Assembly: GCA_025937615.1 (NCBI GenBank)
Contig: JAICRA010000081.1
Location: forward strand, 1-6,935
Reading direction: 5' to 3'
DNA: 6,935 bases
Source of the DNA: Thermomicrobiales bacterium
GTDB lineage: Bacteria > Chloroflexota > Chloroflexia > Thermomicrobiales > UBA6265
In this document: positions 5,058 through 6,935 of the stretch, piece by piece
Position numbering within the stretch: position 1 is the stretch's first letter
Layout: each line of letters starts with the position of its first letter
Made by a program: the position numbers and the translations under genes
Notes under the pieces: generated by a model
The model's input: the letters and a program-made list of their open reading frames with translations, nothing else
Databases searched by the model: none
Told to the model about the DNA's origin: nothing

Positions 5058-6080
5058 ATGTCCCGGGCAACCACTCTTCAAGGTCTGAGCGGTGTCGATG
5101 AGTGCCCCGGTGAAACGACGGAGTGTGAGAGCCCCGCGTTCGAGCTTGAAGACTCGCCTCGTCAGGAACTCCTGCCACCCTTGCGATGGCTGCTCCAGCC
5201 GGATGACAACCGGTTCGCTCACCCGGCCGAAATCGAGCTGGCGCGCCTCTTGACGTTCTATGGTTTGCGATGGGCGTATGAGCCGACGACGTTCGCGGTG
5301 CGATGGGGGAGGGACGGCCGACCGGTAGAGTTCGTCACTCCCGATTTCTATCTTCCTGACCACGATTTGTATCTCGAGTTGACGACGATGCGACAACGGC
5401 TGGTCACCCGGAAGAATCGAAAGTTCCGGCTGCTGCGCGAAACGTACCCAAATGTTCGAGTCCGCTTGCTCTATCAACGGGATTTCAAGCGATTGCGAGA
5501 TGTTTACGGACCCTCGGGCGACGAGCCGGAGGCTCGCATCGGCGACATACTCTATGCCGAGCGAGATGTCGAGAAGCGGATCGCCCAGCTCGCGCATCAA
5601 CTCGTCGAGGCGTGGGGAGACGGGGTTGCAAGTGGACGCCGTCAACGACGGCTGCTCGTGGGAGTTGGATCCGGTTCAGAACGGTTTCTTGCATCGCTAG
5701 GCGAGAATGTTCGCTGCCTGGGCGTCCCTGTCGATCTCGATCGGCTCGCGCTGACCTCACCTGCCACGGACCCTGGACCCAGTCGCGTCCGCGTGTCTCG
5801 ACCGCCGACGAGCTCTCTTGCCGGGCGATCGGTCACTCTGGTCCAGGAGGTATTGAGCACCGGTCTGAGCGCGACGTTTCTCAGGGCCTGGATGCACCGC
5901 CACGGGGCGGGTGCCGTCGAAACCTGTGCGCTCATGGATCGGGAGGCAGCTCGCATTGTGGACGTGCCGGTCGTTTGTCATGGATTCACAGTACCTGACG
6001 TTGCACTTGCCGGGTTTGGTCTGGCCCGCCGGCATGAGTTCCGAGATCTCCCTTACATCGCAAGGGTGGAGACTGACTAG
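5058..6080 (+). CDS. Fusion of a PD-(D/E)XK nuclease-like domain with a degenerate hypoxanthine phosphoribosyltransferase domain
   Basis: 340 residues. After a Pro/Glu-rich N-terminus, residues about 53-147 look like a restriction-endonuclease fold: Glu60 in a helix, Asp96 in T-P-D-F-Y-L-P, Glu107 in Y-L-E-L-T, then basic Lys119/Lys122 and a R-E-T-Y-P helix. The (D/E)xK lysine is Thr109, so cleavage is doubtful. Residues about 161-340 follow HPRT from the I-L-Y-A-E-R start to the R-D-L-P-Y-I end. The HPRT sites are eroded: the E-D-I-I-D-T-G PRPP loop is Q-E-V-L-S-T-G (263-269), losing the catalytic Asp; the L-K-G loop is G-S-G (204-206); the purine-contacting Lys is Arg295; and the L-D of L-D-Y-x-E is L-A (Ala323). 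Likely a pseudoenzyme, nucleotide sensor or altered activity. The 43-base gap to the next gene suggests an operon. The start is the best available, although GGGGAG is only three bases away. Confidence 0.82.
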   Translation: MSRATTLQGLSGVDECPGETTECESPAFELEDSPRQELLPPLRWLLQPDDNRFAHPAEIELARLLTFYGLRWAYEPTTFAVRWGRDGRPVEFVTPDFYLPDHDLYLELTTMRQRLVTRKNRKFRLLRETYPNVRVRLLYQRDFKRLRDVYGPSGDEPEARIGDILYAERDVEKRIAQLAHQLVEAWGDGVASGRRQRRLLVGVGSGSERFLASLGENVRCLGVPVDLDRLALTSPATDPGPSRVRVSRPPTSSLAGRSVTLVQEVLSTGLSATFLRAWMHRHGAGAVETCALMDREAARIVDVPVVCHGFTVPDVALAGFGLARRHEFRDLPYIARVETD

Positions 6081-6126
6081 GTCGCGCTCTGGTCTGAGGT
6101 CGGTCCGGGTGTAGGGCCGATTTGTG

Positions 6127-6918
6127 ATGCCCCTCGCTCGATATGAAGAACCATTTGCCTGGTGGGGTCCGGGTTGGCCTGCGCCCGCGCCGCGCGGGAT
6201 CGACGACTTGTTGCGTGACGAATCCATCGACTCCTGGACAGCCGCCAATCTCTGGGCGGCGCTGGCACGGCGGTACTCGCTAGTGGTAGTCGCCGGTGCG
6301 AGCGGGGTGGGGAAGACCACGTTGCTTACCGCGCTACTCGAATTTCTCCCTCCGGGCACGCGTCGCGTGTACCTCCGAGGCTGCTTCGAGACCTTCGCAT
6401 TTTTGTCTGACCCGACGATTGATCCGCATGAGACCGCCTTGCTGATCAACGAGATCAGTCCGCATCTGCCGGTCTACCTTTGGGGTCCGGCAGTGGGACG
6501 AATCCTGGAGGCCCCGCAGCGCGGTTTTCAGTTGCTCGCGACAGCGCATGCCAATTCTGTTCTCGATCTTGTCGGCGCGTTGACCGGGAGCCCGCTCCAT
6601 ATCCCTGCGGCTGAGACGGCCGCACTCGAGTTCGTCGTCGTGCTGGAGCGCCGTGAGGACGAGCCGAGCGGGGGGCACGTTCAAGGGGTGTGGCGACTCA
6701 AGCCAACCCGAGACGGTGTCGAGTTCGCGAGACTCCCTCCTGATGTAATTCCCGAAAGCGACATATCCCAGGAGGCACTCTTACGACCGAGCTGGTTCCC
6801 GAGGCGAGAGCTGGCTCACCGCCAGCATATGCTGGAGGACCTGCGCCACCGGCGGATCGAGCATCTTCCGCTTGGGAGAATGTTCGCCGACACGGAAGCA
6901 CAAGACGCACAACCTTGA
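6127..6918 (+). CDS. Short VirB11/GspE-type P-loop ATPase
   Basis: 263 residues from ATG 6127; GTG 6124 directly before it is equally possible, and AGGG (6113-6116) serves both. Walker A is G-A-S-G-V-G-K-T (57-64). A Walker-B-like strand L-L-I-N-E-I has Glu109. L-L-A-T-A-H-A-N-S (136-144) matches the His box of secretion ATPases (s-T-x-H-A-N-S), with His141. This order is characteristic of VirB11, TadA and PilT relatives, hexameric motors that drive type II/IV secretion and pilus machines. The protein is unusual in being short: only about 50 residues precede Walker A, so the N-terminal domain that normally forms the second ring is missing. The Walker-B-to-His-box stretch is also divergent (Asn before Glu). 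A basic, possibly helical tail ends it. No secretion or pilin genes are visible. It may instead be a remodelled ATPase partnered with the upstream fusion protein. Confidence 0.8.
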   Translation: MPLARYEEPFAWWGPGWPAPAPRGIDDLLRDESIDSWTAANLWAALARRYSLVVVAGASGVGKTTLLTALLEFLPPGTRRVYLRGCFETFAFLSDPTIDPHETALLINEISPHLPVYLWGPAVGRILEAPQRGFQLLATAHANSVLDLVGALTGSPLHIPAAETAALEFVVVLERREDEPSGGHVQGVWRLKPTRDGVEFARLPPDVIPESDISQEALLRPSWFPRRELAHRQHMLEDLRHRRIEHLPLGRMFADTEAQDAQP

Positions 6919-6935
6919 GTCATCGCCAGGCGGGC
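6915..6935 (+). CDS. Possible start of a downstream overlapping gene
   Basis: TTG at 6915 overlaps the ATPase stop in a four-base TTGA, the geometry of translationally coupled genes, and the frame stays open for its seven visible codons. There is no well-placed ribosome-binding site (GGAAG is 16 bases away), and seven codons cannot show a family. Included because the operon appears to run on past the window. Confidence 0.2.

Noticed and set aside
5757..6449. Minus-strand open frame of 230 codons across the end of the PRTase fusion and start of the ATPase
   Set aside because: Overlaps two well-supported plus-strand genes and shows no domain-like content.
1..6935. CRISPR array, insertion sequence, attachment site or replication origin
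   Set aside because: No spaced direct repeats, transposase motifs, tRNA-linked repeats or iteron clusters were seen on either strand.

Overview
This is a GC-rich bacterial chromosomal window with seven protein genes I can support, plus a possible small acidic ORF and a possible eighth gene entering at the right edge. Spacing is mostly compact, start codons include TTG, and most genes have a purine-rich ribosome-binding site. The dihydrolipoyl dehydrogenase active-site variant (C-L-H-R-G-C-I-P-T-K) and the overall protein style remind me of Chloroflexota, perhaps Thermomicrobia-like, or a neighbouring lineage. That placement is inference, not measurement. I see no rRNA, tRNA, insertion sequence, CRISPR array or phage gene.

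Left part (1-2642). A truncated DoxX/MauE-type membrane protein gene runs leftward off the window. It is divergent from a rightward gene for a thiamine-diphosphate (ThDP) enzyme of the acetolactate synthase superfamily, read here from a TTG at 381 with a good Shine-Dalgarno. The 291 bp between them holds several inverted repeats, including a foldable leader with a T-box-like end. The ThDP gene is followed by a strong nested hairpin and then a zinc-ribbon Nudix hydrolase gene.

Middle part (2664-4809). lpdA (dihydrolipoyl dehydrogenase, E3) lies on the minus strand, convergent with the Nudix gene (21 bp gap). No E1 or E2 genes are present, so it probably serves complexes encoded elsewhere. Upstream and divergent from it is a small single-domain cupin. 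The roughly 340 bp between them holds a candidate lpdA -10 element and a possible 30-residue acidic ORF.

Right part (4810-6935). This is the most unusual section. A two-gene operon encodes, first, a protein joining an N-terminal PD-(D/E)XK-nuclease-like domain to a C-terminal hypoxanthine phosphoribosyltransferase (HPRT)-like domain whose catalytic and substrate-binding residues are largely replaced. Second comes a short VirB11/GspE-type P-loop ATPase without the usual N-terminal domain. A possible third gene starts in a 4-base TTGA overlap. The pairing of a degenerate PRTase/nuclease-like fusion with a secretion-type ATPase suggests a coordinated system continuing past the window, but its function cannot be read from the sequence. 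The other genes look like ordinary metabolic housekeeping.
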